Positions 31,803-43,396 are shown, counted from the first letter of the stretch. The stretch is 64,000 bases of DNA from Petrosia ficiformis (GCA_947044365.1 OX345639.1:5065944-5129943), one strand, 5' to 3'. Program-made: numbers and translations. Notes: generated by a model from the sequence alone, not told the origin.

Positions 31803-33776
31803 CCATGGCAACACTGAATATTAAAAACAGCAGGACATACTATTAGCACGACTCACATTAGGTCACATGACACTCAAATTAAAGGTAATTTTAAAAATTA
31901 CTTTTTTTCCAAATGATTAAACTACAAACCATCATAGCAAGTATGAATTTTAAAAGAATGATATTGTAATAGTTTTTGATTTGTTGTGTATATTAGCATA
32001 CTTGCTCTCATCTTATTTAAATATACTATGTATCTTTTTTTTCTTGAAGACATTTTGGAATTAAGTATGTCTTCACTTGATGATATGTCTACATAAAGAC
32101 TACTTTGTCAGTTCAGTTAGAAAGATTCACAGCTCCATGGTAATGTAATGTAGTACTATAGAACAGAGAATAGCTTATAGTGGTTTATTATTTCACTCTG
32201 CAGTGTTTACTCACAACCAACCATTCAAAGTTCTAAATTGAAAAGTAAACTACCATTTGAAGTGTGTATAGAATAACATTGAAACTAAAATCTGTTTGGG
32301 ATAATCTACACAGTACATAGTATTTATTAGAAAGATGAATTAGTACTGTGTTAGTATAAGGACATTTGCAAAATGGATCTATTGTAGAATGATCGAGGGA
32401 ATATTCCTATGAGATGGGAAATTTGAGTGGTACATATATATATCACCAGAACACTGGTATTAATTACAGATTTAACATTCTACAATTTAAGACTACACAA
32501 AACAAAATAGCTGTCAGTGCGACTAATATTTAACAATGTTTTATGGTGGCTAGTACTAATTGACTAGCCATTGTGTAGATCATGGGCATAATGTGGGTGT
32601 GGTCAACAAACCATAGGGTCTCTTCGTTAGGATCTGAACAAAGTTGATGTAGTATTCATCCTCGTCCTCTGTTGCAACTCTTTTATTTCCCACCCGTGCT
32701 ATTGTCATTGTGGGCTCACTTCCCGGTCTTTTAATAATATTCATTTGACCACGCCCATGATCACATATGATATGATATCGATACCTGATGGCATGTGCAG
32801 TGTTTCAACAATATTTATACACATACCATGATTAGCTCTTGTTGATATGACTGGAATCAATAAGATGTTGGCATAAACAGTATATATATATATTATATAT
32901 AAACTGATTTTTTAAACTGCCATCCTTCTTTTGATAGTCAAGTAGTGTATTATATTATTGTAAGAGATTATAAGTTAGGAAAGTGATTAGATCTCAAGGT
33001 AATAGCTGTTCTTGTAATGTGATTTAAATTCAGTTCATTATAGTGTGTAGAGGGTTATTTTCATTTGGTGCAAAATGTCATTTAACAGTCATAGCATACC
33101 TAATTACCTATCGCTGACCATTAAAGTTCTGTTTCACATGCCAATACCACCTGAACTTTTAAGTACTATGTAGTTTCTCCTTTCTCGTCAAGTCTCCATT
33201 CTCGTGAATTCTCCAGTCTTGTCAAGTCTCCAGAGTCCAGTCTCTTGTCTCGTCATGAATCCAGTCTGCAGTCTCATCAAGTGTGGAGTATCATAAAATG
33301 TTGGCGATTATTTCTTCTAATGCCTGTAAAATTATTAATTGTTTTTGTTGTGCAAAGCTATAAATTGTTTCTAAATTTCATTTGAAAATGAAACTATAAT
33401 TTAACAGACATGTTACAAAAACAGCCAATACCTTGAAATGTGACTATTTACAAACATGTTATTGTGAAAAGATGTGACGACGGTTATACACTGTAGTATA
33501 TAACTAAGTGAAACTAGAATGAAAACAGACAAGTTATAAAAGCAGTTACAGTCATTGTTTTCTAAACTTGTCATGGTGTTTTTGTGAAAAACACTTCTTA
33601 CAATAGTACAGTATATAATTAAGAAGACCAATTCCATTGTTGGAATTACTATATATGGTTCTCACACACATCTACCAAGGACATGTTTAGAAAACATGTT
33701 ATTCATTAAAATACGAATACACTGCAGAAATAGAATACCAGTGTAAAAGAAAATCATACAGCAAATTTCAGTAAAA
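31803..33776. other. Spacer: UBR 3' region to the first paralog
   Basis: No convincing gene. 31985-32165 resembles the 3' flanks of the paralog cluster (TATTAGCATACTTGCTCTCA, then ATGGTAATGTAATGTAGTAC). 32578-32762 is a 185-bp element with inverted ends GATCATGGGC...GTGGTCAA and TTGACCACGCCCATGATC. 33180-33290 has loose CTCCAGTCTCGTCAAG repeats. 32990-33040 looks like an inverted copy of the upstream element of the paralogs. 33386-33660 is the upstream region of the first paralog. Confidence 0.55.
33386..33660 (+). promoter_or_regulatory. Upstream region of paralog A
   Basis: Two copies of the shared upstream element (GAAACT ... ACAGACATGTTACAAAAACAG ending TTGAAATGTG at about 33386-33440; GAAACT ... 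ACAGACAAGTTATAAAAGCAG at about 33507-33560), then GTGAAAAACACTTCTTACAA, then CTATATATGG (33649-33658), a CArG-like box, 119 bp before the ATG. The same order occurs before the other paralogs, which supports a promoter role. Confidence 0.5.
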
Positions 33777-36700
33777 ATGGATCTTGAAAGTATATTAGAG
33801 TATACTTACCTCCTCTTCATACTCTTCTCCTATGGATCTACTTTATCAATCACTATTGATGACAGAAACGGAAAAGACTCTCCAAATTGCTTTAAAGATG
33901 AAAGTCATTCTTGTCAATCATTGCAATACATTGCAAACCACACAAATTTACAAAACCTGACCGTAACAATTATTAGTCCAACACTTACGTTGAGTGAAGT
34001 TGTTGTGTTTTCAAATGTGACTAATTTCACACTTCGGGGGATCATTAACAAGAATACCACTATTTTATGTAATAACACTGCTTCAAATTTCATGATCGAA
34101 GGAGCTGCAATATCTTTCATGAATTCTCAAACAGTTCAGCTACTCAATTTCATAATCAAAGAATGCGGGGGGAGAAATGGAACTTTGAATGGTTCATTAT
34201 TGGTAAGTACTACAAATAATTTGTTAGTACAAAGGGTCACAGTTTTCAAATCATTTGGGTATGGGTTAGCTATATACAATACAAATGGAAGAGTATCTAT
34301 TAAACACTGCACATTTGAGCATAATGGCCACTCACCTACTCATGAATATGATGGTGGTTCAGGTGGAGTATATATAGGCATCTATTCTAAAGAACAGACT
34401 ATTCACAATGGTCACTATACTATAAATAATTGTACATTTTACAACAACTCTGCTAACTCAAACCTAGCACAATGGATCCAGTCCGGTAGTCATGGTGGAG
34501 GAATGCAAATACATCTAGCAAATGCTTCACATAATACTATTAATATATCAGACTGTCATTTTCATAATAACACTGCCAAGTTTGGTGGTGGTTTATATAT
34601 TAAATGTCAGTCTCTATGTAACAATACTAGTATCATAGTGGATCATACCCACTTTCACAACAATTCCGCTTCAATTGGAGGAGGTGGTGTTAATGTGGGA
34701 TTTGTAAATTACTGGACGTATTACCCAATGCAAAATAACATAACTTTCTATTCATGTCATTTTGAAGAGAATTATGGTATATTTGGTGGAGGGGTAGCTA
34801 TGTTTACAGCTACTAGCTACTATAAAAAGCCATACGAGAATATCATAAGTTTTAAACATTGTAAATTTAATAACAACAGCGCAAATGGTGGAGCAGCAGT
34901 TGACATTAATAGTGATGAAACAGAAGGAAAGGGACCATTTTCCATCACAAAGATGCACTTTGTTGACTGTTCTTTTGCCAATAATACTGCAGGTAACATC
35001 ACAATATTACAAAATGGAATAACACAAAGTGGTGCATTCACTTCTCGTATATATGCTTGGTTCATTGGTAAAAACACTTTTGAGGATAATGAAGGCACAG
35101 CCTTGTATGTATCCTCAACAACTGTTAAGTTTGAGAATTCTACAACTATCTTTAAGGGAAACAAAGGAGAAAAGGGAGGAGCCATACTATTAGTAGGTGA
35201 ATCATATCTTTGGTTGATAGGACAAGTACATTTCATGTTTGAAAACAACACAGCTTCTTATGGTGGTGCAATTTGTGCTGTAATTAGTGAAACACAATTA
35301 GCAAGTAATTGCTTTATCAAAAAACGAGAACATGAATCAGAAATTACCTTTGAATTCATCAATAACACTGCTACAACACTTATAGGTAATGATATATTTG
35401 TGTCAAATTTGATTCCATGTTTAAAATATTGTGATTCAGATGGTCAAAAAACCCATAATGTAACTTTGCTATTTAAACACAGTTGCCTTGGAAACTTCAG
35501 CAAAATGTTATCAGTTGCTACTGCTACTTTTAACATTACTGTTGAATCTTCTGTTAGATATATTCCTGGTTTTTCATTCAATATAATGCAGGAAGATCAG
35601 TTTGGTAATGAGGTTGGAAGGATTTTTCCACTATCAGCAAGCATAGTAGAAAACGCAGGGAAAGTTTCATTAGATTCAAACTTTGTGATAATCAATAATG
35701 ATAAAATCAAATTGCATGGTCACCCAGGAGACACTGCAACCTTGACACTTCAAACAAGAACTCTTAAAAAGCACATTCCAATTAAATTATATAATTGTCC
35801 ACCTGGATTTTTCTTGGATCCTAATATTCGAAGTTGCGTTTGTTCTACAGCTCAAAATAGCACATATACATATACTGGTATTTCATATTGTACTAACGAA
35901 GGAGGAGTTCTTCTCAGGTTAGGGAATTGGGCTGGTTATTTAAACCAAGATGAGAAAACAGCTGACACCTTTGCTACTGGTAATTGTGATTATAGAATCT
36001 GCTCATTTAAAGGGAATGGATCTCACAATGGCTATTATGTCCTTCCTACCAATACTAACTCACTGGAAAAATTGGTTTGTGGTGATTATCGTCATGGAAT
36101 CCTTTGTGGTAAATGTATAGACAATTATACTGTGTATTACCACTCTCCATATTACTCATGTAAAGAAGAGACCTCATTTTGTACATATGGTATAGTTATC
36201 TACATCCTTTCAGAACTACTACCAGTAACAGTTTTATTCCTGATCATACTCATCTTCAACATTCATCTCACATCAGGTGCCTTGTATTCATTTATCTTCT
36301 ATGCACAAGTATTGGATACTCTTTATGTAGATGCATTTGGAGCACTACATTTCAACAGTCCATTTAGTAAACTACTAAATCTATATAGAGTAATCTATGC
36401 CATTTTTGATTTCCACATGATGATTGCTGAAAAACTCTCCTTCTGTATCTACAAAAATCTCACTGTGCTGGACTTGTTCTTATTTCAATACTTGACTATT
36501 ATCTATGCCCTCCTTCTCATCCTGTTAACAATTGTTATCTTAAAAGTGAACTCTCTCTATACTTGTATCAAACTATGTCACAAGTGTGGAAGAAGAAATA
36601 TTCGTGGTTCAGTCATTAATGGACTCACTGCATTCTTAGTTCTATGTTACTTCCAATGTATCAATGTGACATTCAGTATTCTCCTTCCTGTACATATCAG

Positions 36701-37484
36701 CAGCAAAAATAAAAGAACAGTTGCACTATTTAATGGGGAGCTAGAGTATATGAAAGGAGAACATTTGAAATATGCTATACCAGCTTTCATATGTCTATTT
36801 ATGATAATCCTTCCTCCTCCTCTCATATTATTGTCAGACTCAATACTAATAAAACTAAACAGTTTATTCCACTTCAAGAGAAACAGGTTTACACATTACC
36901 TCCTCAGAATCAGAATGAAAATTATGCCTTTCCTTGACTCATTCCAAGGCTGTTTCAAAGATAACTGTCGCTGTTTTGCAGGAATGTTTTTCGCATATCG
37001 TATACTCATATTACTACCTTACATTTATTCAGGAGATGCTGTATCAGATTATACTTGTTCAGAAATATTTCTCTTCATTGTAATAATCATTCATTTTTTT
37101 GCTCGTCCATTTCAAAAGACATGGCATAATCATCTTGATCTCTTCCTTCTTGCTAACCTCCTGCTAGTGAACATGTTAACAATAGTTCACTACAATTTCA
37201 ATCTTCTTCAAGATACAGATGACAAAATTCAGGCTTTTTTCCACTTTGTACAAATTATCTTCCTTACTATACCACTACTCTACATTGGTGCATACTGTGG
37301 TTACAATATCTGTGTCCGATTCAAGTGCTTCTCTACTTACAAGAAAAGGCTCTTTAATAAATTTTGTCATCTGGATGATATCAGTAATGAAAGCTTACCT
37401 GATCGCTTGATTAATGAGAATACAAAAATTGTATCCAACACGACAGCATACTTTACATTTGCAAACTCTAGTATTAATAACTGA
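33777..37484 (+). CDS. Paralog A: Pmp-like beta-helix receptor, multi-pass membrane protein
   Basis: Intronless, 1,235 residues. Residues 1-25 are a signal peptide (YLLFILFSYGSTLSI). Residues about 30-560 are an ectodomain with at least six repeats of the form N-N-S/T-A-x-x-GG(G/A)-(L/V/I): FGGGLYI, IGGGGVNV, FGGGVAMF, NGGAAVDI, KGGAILL, YGGAICAV. Most are followed by F-x-N, the pattern of chlamydial Pmp repeats and of parallel beta-helices. Many N-x-S/T sequons. Residues 674-800 are a cysteine module (CPPGFFLDPN, LRLGNWAGYL, RHGILCGKCIDNY). Residues about 800-1170 hold seven to eight membrane segments with conserved loops KLCHKCGRRNIRGS, GCFKDNCRCFAGM and ARPFQKTWHNHLDL. The tail ends ESLPDRLINENT...NSSINN. 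Function unknown; inferred to be a cell-surface adhesion, recognition or signalling protein. Confidence 0.9.
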   Translation: MDLESILEYTYLLFILFSYGSTLSITIDDRNGKDSPNCFKDESHSCQSLQYIANHTNLQNLTVTIISPTLTLSEVVVFSNVTNFTLRGIINKNTTILCNNTASNFMIEGAAISFMNSQTVQLLNFIIKECGGRNGTLNGSLLVSTTNNLLVQRVTVFKSFGYGLAIYNTNGRVSIKHCTFEHNGHSPTHEYDGGSGGVYIGIYSKEQTIHNGHYTINNCTFYNNSANSNLAQWIQSGSHGGGMQIHLANASHNTINISDCHFHNNTAKFGGGLYIKCQSLCNNTSIIVDHTHFHNNSASIGGGGVNVGFVNYWTYYPMQNNITFYSCHFEENYGIFGGGVAMFTATSYYKKPYENIISFKHCKFNNNSANGGAAVDINSDETEGKGPFSITKMHFVDCSFANNTAGNITILQNGITQSGAFTSRIYAWFIGKNTFEDNEGTALYVSSTTVKFENSTTIFKGNKGEKGGAILLVGESYLWLIGQVHFMFENNTASYGGAICAVISETQLASNCFIKKREHESEITFEFINNTATTLIGNDIFVSNLIPCLKYCDSDGQKTHNVTLLFKHSCLGNFSKMLSVATATFNITVESSVRYIPGFSFNIMQEDQFGNEVGRIFPLSASIVENAGKVSLDSNFVIINNDKIKLHGHPGDTATLTLQTRTLKKHIPIKLYNCPPGFFLDPNIRSCVCSTAQNSTYTYTGISYCTNEGGVLLRLGNWAGYLNQDEKTADTFATGNCDYRICSFKGNGSHNGYYVLPTNTNSLEKLVCGDYRHGILCGKCIDNYTVYYHSPYYSCKEETSFCTYGIVIYILSELLPVTVLFLIILIFNIHLTSGALYSFIFYAQVLDTLYVDAFGALHFNSPFSKLLNLYRVIYAIFDFHMMIAEKLSFCIYKNLTVLDLFLFQYLTIIYALLLILLTIVILKVNSLYTCIKLCHKCGRRNIRGSVINGLTAFLVLCYFQCINVTFSILLPVHISSKNKRTVALFNGELEYMKGEHLKYAIPAFICLFMIILPPPLILLSDSILIKLNSLFHFKRNRFTHYLLRIRMKIMPFLDSFQGCFKDNCRCFAGMFFAYRILILLPYIYSGDAVSDYTCSEIFLFIVIIIHFFARPFQKTWHNHLDLFLLANLLLVNMLTIVHYNFNLLQDTDDKIQAFFHFVQIIFLTIPLLYIGAYCGYNICVRFKCFSTYKKRLFNKFCHLDDISNESLPDRLINENTKIVSNTTAYFTFANSSINN

Positions 37485-38422
37485 ATCCATAAGTGTGTTA
37501 CGGTTTTTATTCTAACTTTTGTAATTATAATAATTATGTTAATTTTATCTTTTGCATTTTCATTAGAATCAGACTTAAATCATAGCTAGTCGCATACATT
37601 TTATATGTGTATATTAGTATACTTGCTCTCATTTTATTTAAATATATCTTTTTTTCTTTCCTATTTTTGGATTTGAAAACACAGCAATGTAATTTTATTT
37701 ATATACCTTAAGCCTAATATTAATTATGTAAACTAAATTAGCAATTTTTAAACGGTTGGATTTAACATGCATTAACTTTAGCAAATTTCTGAACCACCCC
37801 TAATATATAATATGTATGCATAATAAAATGATCACGAAATATATTTTTCAGTGCATACTACATGTAATTTTAGTAATTATTACATTAGTTAAAATCACTA
37901 AAATTAGTACACACAATTAAAAGTAGACTTAAGATATGTACTATAATATATAATAATCATAACAATCTACAGTTTTGTGAATCATAATAATTATTATACT
38001 AGTACTGTAGATTATTATACAATATGTATGACTATATTATATATGATAGTTCCCAATGTGCTTAGCTAAATAATTTAACTCCCTATAGAATAACAGTCAA
38101 ATTTACAATTAAAATCTAACAAACAAGTTACAAAAACAGCTACTATCCTGAAATGTTTTGTTTTATAAACTTGTCATCGTGCTATGTTTTTATAGTTACA
38201 TACTAAGTGAAATCAACAATTAGAATGTGATAAGCAAGTTATAAATATCTTGAAACGTTTTGTTTTACAAATTTTGTCTTGTTTTTGTGAAAAACACTTC
38301 TTACAATTATAATACACTATGTATATAATTATATATATAACTATAATTATATATAACTATATAATTATATAACTAAGACTGAAGCCGATGTTGAAATTAC
38401 CACAATGGTTTTCTCACACACA

Positions 38423-38530
38423 TGTCATCTGGATGATCTCAACAGTGAAAGCTTACCTGATCACTTGATTAATGAGAATACAAACCTTGTATGCAACACA
38501 ACAGCATACCTTACATTTGCAAACTTTTAG
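38423..38530 (+). pseudogene. Relic 1: C-terminal tail of a deleted paralog
   Basis: 36 codons including the stop, reading CHLDDLNSESLPDHLINENT then NLVCNTTAYLTFANF, homologous to the last residues of paralog A. It is preceded directly by the paralog 5' flank (...ATTACCACAATGGTTTTCTC ACACAC), so about 3.6 kb of coding body is missing. It has no usable start codon. Confidence 0.85.
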
Positions 38531-39240
38531 TATTAATAATTAAATCAATGGATCCATAAGTGTTAAGTTCTTCATTCTAACTTTTGAAATACATAATAAT
38601 TGTATCTTTAGCATTTTCAAACTCATAGCTAGTCTCATACATTTTATATGCATATATTAGTATACTTGCTCTCATCTTATTTAAATATACAATCAGTGTA
38701 TCTTTTTTTCCTTCATATTTTTGGATTTGAAAACATGGCAATGTAATGTAGTACTCAACAATTATATTTATATACCTTAAGCCTACTATAATAATTGCGT
38801 CGACTAAATTTAGCAATTTTTAAACGCTTGGAGCATTTCTGAGCCACCTCTAATATATAATATGTATGCATAATAAAAATAGTCACAAAATACATTATTT
38901 TAGTTCATATTAATTTTAGCGATTATTACGTTAGTCACTAAAATCACTAAAATTACTACACACAATTAAAAGTAGACTTAAGATATGTATTATAATATAT
39001 AATCATAACAATCTACAGTTTTATGAATTATTATACTAGTACTGTATTATATATAATTATTATAACAGTGAAATCAACAATTAGAATGTGATAGGCAAGT
39101 TATAAAAACAGTTACTATATCTTGATTGAATGTTTTGTTTTCACTCCTGAATGTTTTACAATTATAATACAGTATGTATTATATATATATATATATATAT
39201 ATACATAATTATATAATTAATATTATATATAATTATATAT

Positions 39241-39660
39241 ATATATAGTAATCTCAAGTTAATAGCTGTTTTTGTAATGTGTCTGTTTGTGTTAGTTTCA
39301 CTTTCAAACTCAAAGCATAAACTTAGTTATCATAATAATATTATCATATAAGCAATATAAATATATATAAATATATATAATTATTTGTACATAACACAGT
39401 ACACAGTTTATGCATTGTATTTTAAAATGAAACTAACTCTAACAGATGCTTTACAAAAAACAGATAATACCCCCCTTGAAATGTCAATCTTTTTTTTGAT
39501 GTGAAAAAATTGCTTGTTATTATAATACACTGTGATAGTGATTTCAGTGTTGAAATTACCATATATGGTTATAACACGCATCTAAGAACATGTTTATGAA
39601 ACGTGTTTTTCATTAACACTTCAGTTATCAGTTATCAGTAAATCAACAGATCATACAACA
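39241..39660 (+). promoter_or_regulatory. Upstream region of paralog B with inverted element pair
   Basis: The shared element occurs on the minus strand at about 39243-39305 (read there as GAAACTAACACAAACAGACA ...TTACAAAAACAGC) and on the plus strand at 39426-39485 (GAAACTAACTCTAACAGATG ...TTACAAAAAACAG ...TTGAAATG). A perfect CArG box CCATATATGG lies at 39559-39568, 105 bp before the ATG. The whole 0.4-kb block is duplicated in front of paralog E. Confidence 0.5.
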
Positions 39661-39673
39661 GATTCTGTAAAAA

Positions 39674-42600
39674 ATGGATTCTGGAAACATACTGGGATAT
39701 ACTTACCTCCTCTTCATACTCTTCTCCTATGGATCTACTTTATCAATCACTATTGATGGCAGAAACGAAAAAGACTCTCCAAATTGCTTAAAAAATGAAA
39801 GTCATTCTTGTCAATCATTGCAATACATTGCAAACCGCACGAATTTACAAAACCTGACTGTAACGATTATTAGTCCAATACTTATGTTGAGTGAAGTTGT
39901 CGTGTTTTCAAATGTGACTAATTTCACACTCCAGGGGATCATTAACAAAAATACCACTATTTTATGTAATAACACTGCTTCAAATTTCATGATGGAAGGA
40001 GCTGCAATATCTTTCATGAATTCTCAAACAGTTCAGCTACTCAATTTCATAATCAAAAAATGCGGGGGGAGAAATGGAACTTTTAATGGTTCATTATTGG
40101 TAAGTACTACAAATAATTTGTTAGTACAAAGGGTCACAGTTTTCAAATCATTTGGGTATGGGTTAGCTATTTACAACACAAATGGAAGAGTATCTATTAA
40201 ACATTGCAAATTCAAGCATAATGGTCACTTACCTCCTCCTTATGTTTCTAAATATGATGGTGGCTCAGGCGGAGTATATATAGGCATCAATTCTAAACGG
40301 CAGACTATTCATAATGGTCACTATACTATAAATAATTGTACATTTTACAAAAACTCTGCTAACACAAACCTAATACCATGGATCCAGTTCGGTAATCATG
40401 GTGGAGGAATGCATATAAGTCTAACAAATAATTCACATAATACCATTAATATACTACACTGTCATTTTAATGATAATACTGCTGGATTTGGAGGTGGTCT
40501 GTATATTAATTTTCAGTCTTTATGTAACAAATCTAGTATTAAAGTGAATCATACCTACTTTCACAACAATTCCGCTTCAATTGGAGGAGGTGGCATTGAT
40601 GTAGGATTTGCAAAACACAAGTCATTATACCCAATGCACAATAACATGAGTTTCTATTCATGTCATTTTGATGAGAATTATGGTGTATTTGGTGGTGGGG
40701 TAGCTGTGTTTACTGCTACTAGCAACTCTGCAAAACAATACAAGAATATCATAAGATTTGAATATTGTAAGTTTAATAAAAACAGTGCAAATGGTGGAGC
40801 AGCAGTTGATATTAATAATTATCAAACAAATGAAACTGGATCATTTTTCATTGTAAAGACACACTTCTATAACTGTTCTTTTACCAAAAATATAGTAGGT
40901 AGTACCACATCATCAAGAAGTAAAATAACACAAAGTGGTGCATTCTTCACTTCTCGTGTAAATGCTTGGTTCACTGGCCAAAACACTTTTGAGGATAATG
41001 ATGGCACAGCTTTGTATGTATCTTCAACAACTGTTAAGTTTGAGAATTCTGTAACTATCTTTAAGGGAAACAAAGGAGAAAAGGGAGGAGCCATACTATT
41101 AGTAGGTGAATCATATCTTCAGTTGATAGGACAAGTACATTTTATGTTTGAGAATAACACAGCTTCTTATGGTGGTGCAATTTGTGCTGTAACTCTTGAA
41201 ACACATTATTTCCAATACACAGAAATTTGCTTTATCCGCACACAAAAGTATGATTCAAAACATACATTTGAATTCATCAACAACACTGCTACAACACGTA
41301 TAGGTAATGATATGTTTGTGTCAAATTTGATTCCATGTTCATGTGATATTAATAATGTAACTCTACTGTTTAAACACAGTTGCCTTGGAAACTTCAGTGC
41401 AAGCAAACACTTATCAGTTGCTACAGCTACTTCCAACATTACAGTTCAAAGTTCTGTTGAAGTAATTCCTGGTTTTTATCATAACTTGAACATATCACAG
41501 TCAGATCAATTTGGCAATGATGTAGGAAAGATTTTTCCTCTGTCAGCAAGAATAGCACAAATGAAAGGAAAAGTTTCAATAGATTCAAACTCTGTGTTAA
41601 TCAATAATAATGAAATCAAATTGTTTGGCAACCCAGGAGACACTGCAACTTTAATACTTCAAACAAATACTATTGCAGTCATTAAAGCATCCATTTACGT
41701 TACTTTATCTCAATGTCCACCTGGATTATTCTTGGATTCTAATATTGGAAGCTGTAACTGTTCTGCAGACCAAAATAGTACCTACAGATATAGTGGTATT
41801 TCATATTGCAAGAATGATGGGGCATATCTCAGGTTAGGGAATTGGGCTGGTTATTTAAACCCACACAATAAAACAGCAGAAAACTTTGCTACTGGTTTTT
41901 GTATTTATAGATTCTGCTCCTTCAAGGGAAAGAAACCAAACAATGGGCATTACTGCCTTCATACTAACACTGACCTGTTGGAAAATTTGATTTGTAGTGA
42001 TTTTCGTCATGGAATCCTTTGTGGTAAATGTATAGACAATTATACAGTGTATTACCACTCTCCATATTACTCATGTAAAGAAGAGACCTCACTTTGTACA
42101 TATGGTATAGTTTTCTACATCCTCTCTGAACTACTACCAGTAACAGTTATATTCCTGATCATACTCATCTTCAACATTCATCTCACATCAGGTGCCTTGT
42201 ATTCATTTATTTTCTATGCGCAAGTATTGGATACTCTTTATGTAGATGCATTTAGAGCACTACATTTCAACAGTCCATTTAACAAACTACTAAATGTATA
42301 TAAAGTAATCTATGGCATTTTTAATTTCAGCATTTTAATTGCAGAGAAACTCTCCTTCTGTATCTACAAAAATGTCACTATGCTGGACTTGTTCTTATTT
42401 CAATACTTGACTATTATCTATGCCCTTCTTCTCATTCTCATTACAATTGTTATCTTAAAGGTAAATTCTCTCTATGCTTGTATCAAGCTATGTCACAAGT
42501 GTGGAAGAAGAAATATTCGTGGTTCGGTCATTAATGGACTCACTGCATTCTTAGTTCTCTGTTACTTCCAATGCATCAATGTGACATACAGTATTCTGAC

Positions 42601-43396
42601 TCCTGTACATATCAACAGCAAAAACAAAAGAACGGTTGCACTCTTTAATGGGGAGCTAGAGTATATGAAAGGAAAACATTTGAAATATGCTATACCAGCT
42701 TTCATATGTCTATTTATGATAATCCTTCCTCCTCCTCTCATATTACTGTCAGACTCAATACTAATCAAACTAAACAGTTTATTCCACTTCAAGAGAAACA
42801 GGTTTACATATTACCTCCTCAGAATCAGAATGAAAATTATGCCTTTCCTTGACTCATTCCAAGGCTGTTTCAAAGATAACTGTCGCTGTTTTGCAGGAAT
42901 GTTTTTCGCATATCGTATACTCATATTACTGCCTTACACTTATTCATCGGACACTGTATCAGAATACACTTGTTCAATAATATTACTTAGCGTTATGATT
43001 ATCATTCATTTGTTTGCTCGTCCATTTCAAAAGACATGGCATAATCATCTTGATCTCTTTCTCCTTGCTAACATCCTGCTAGTAAACATGTTAACAATAG
43101 TTCACTATCATACTAGCCTTCAAAATACAGACCAAAAAATACAAACATTTTTCAATTTTGTACAGGTTGTGTTCATCACAATACCATTAATATACATTAG
43201 TGTATACTTTGGTTACAATATATGCATTCAATTCAAATGCTTCACCATTTATAAGAAAAAGTTCTCTAATAAGTCCTCTCGATTACATGATATCAATGAC
43301 GAAAGTTTACCTGATCGCTTGATTAATGAAGATACAAAAACTGTATCTAACACAAAAGCATACCTTACATTCACAAACTCTAGTATTAATAACTGA
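39674..43396 (+). CDS. Paralog B: Pmp-like beta-helix receptor, multi-pass membrane protein
   Basis: Intronless, 1,240 residues, starting MDSGNILGYTYLLFILF. Same plan as paralog A: signal peptide, repeats (FGGGLYI, IGGGGIDVGF, FGGGVAVF, NGGAAVDI, KGGAILL, YGGAICAV), cysteine module (CPPGLFLDSNIGSCNC, RHGILCGKC), then the membrane part. It has a four-residue insertion PPYV-type in the second repeat block (LPPPYVSKYDGG) where A has SPTHEYDGG, shared with paralog D. From about residue 430 to 1150 it is nearly identical to paralog C. The tail ends INEDTKTVSNTKAYLTF...NSSINN. Complete and without damage. Confidence 0.9.
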   Translation: MDSGNILGYTYLLFILFSYGSTLSITIDGRNEKDSPNCLKNESHSCQSLQYIANRTNLQNLTVTIISPILMLSEVVVFSNVTNFTLQGIINKNTTILCNNTASNFMMEGAAISFMNSQTVQLLNFIIKKCGGRNGTFNGSLLVSTTNNLLVQRVTVFKSFGYGLAIYNTNGRVSIKHCKFKHNGHLPPPYVSKYDGGSGGVYIGINSKRQTIHNGHYTINNCTFYKNSANTNLIPWIQFGNHGGGMHISLTNNSHNTINILHCHFNDNTAGFGGGLYINFQSLCNKSSIKVNHTYFHNNSASIGGGGIDVGFAKHKSLYPMHNNMSFYSCHFDENYGVFGGGVAVFTATSNSAKQYKNIIRFEYCKFNKNSANGGAAVDINNYQTNETGSFFIVKTHFYNCSFTKNIVGSTTSSRSKITQSGAFFTSRVNAWFTGQNTFEDNDGTALYVSSTTVKFENSVTIFKGNKGEKGGAILLVGESYLQLIGQVHFMFENNTASYGGAICAVTLETHYFQYTEICFIRTQKYDSKHTFEFINNTATTRIGNDMFVSNLIPCSCDINNVTLLFKHSCLGNFSASKHLSVATATSNITVQSSVEVIPGFYHNLNISQSDQFGNDVGKIFPLSARIAQMKGKVSIDSNSVLINNNEIKLFGNPGDTATLILQTNTIAVIKASIYVTLSQCPPGLFLDSNIGSCNCSADQNSTYRYSGISYCKNDGAYLRLGNWAGYLNPHNKTAENFATGFCIYRFCSFKGKKPNNGHYCLHTNTDLLENLICSDFRHGILCGKCIDNYTVYYHSPYYSCKEETSLCTYGIVFYILSELLPVTVIFLIILIFNIHLTSGALYSFIFYAQVLDTLYVDAFRALHFNSPFNKLLNVYKVIYGIFNFSILIAEKLSFCIYKNVTMLDLFLFQYLTIIYALLLILITIVILKVNSLYACIKLCHKCGRRNIRGSVINGLTAFLVLCYFQCINVTYSILTPVHINSKNKRTVALFNGELEYMKGKHLKYAIPAFICLFMIILPPPLILLSDSILIKLNSLFHFKRNRFTYYLLRIRMKIMPFLDSFQGCFKDNCRCFAGMFFAYRILILLPYTYSSDTVSEYTCSIILLSVMIIIHLFARPFQKTWHNHLDLFLLANILLVNMLTIVHYHTSLQNTDQKIQTFFNFVQVVFITIPLIYISVYFGYNICIQFKCFTIYKKKFSNKSSRLHDINDESLPDRLINEDTKTVSNTKAYLTFTNSSINN

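Larger units (their letters stand above)
37485..39673. other. Spacer between paralogs A and B
   Basis: AT-rich. Holds the 3' flank of A (TATTAGTATACTTGCTCTCA, then a CAATGTAAT block), relic 1 at 38423-38530 with its own upstream block (38085-38420), a second 3' flank copy and the upstream region of B. TA and TATA microsatellites lie at 38320-38375 and 39175-39250. No gene beyond the relic. Confidence 0.6.

Noticed and set aside
34820..35251. Antisense frame of 143 codons (MLFSNMKC...), with relatives opposite paralogs B, C, D and E
   Set aside because: It recurs only because the sense strand is conserved, and it has no features of its own. It is the shadow of the KGGAILL region.
38422..38440. 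ATG at the relic junction as a start of a short peptide
   Set aside because: ATG at 38422 reads five codons to a stop and is out of frame with the tail.
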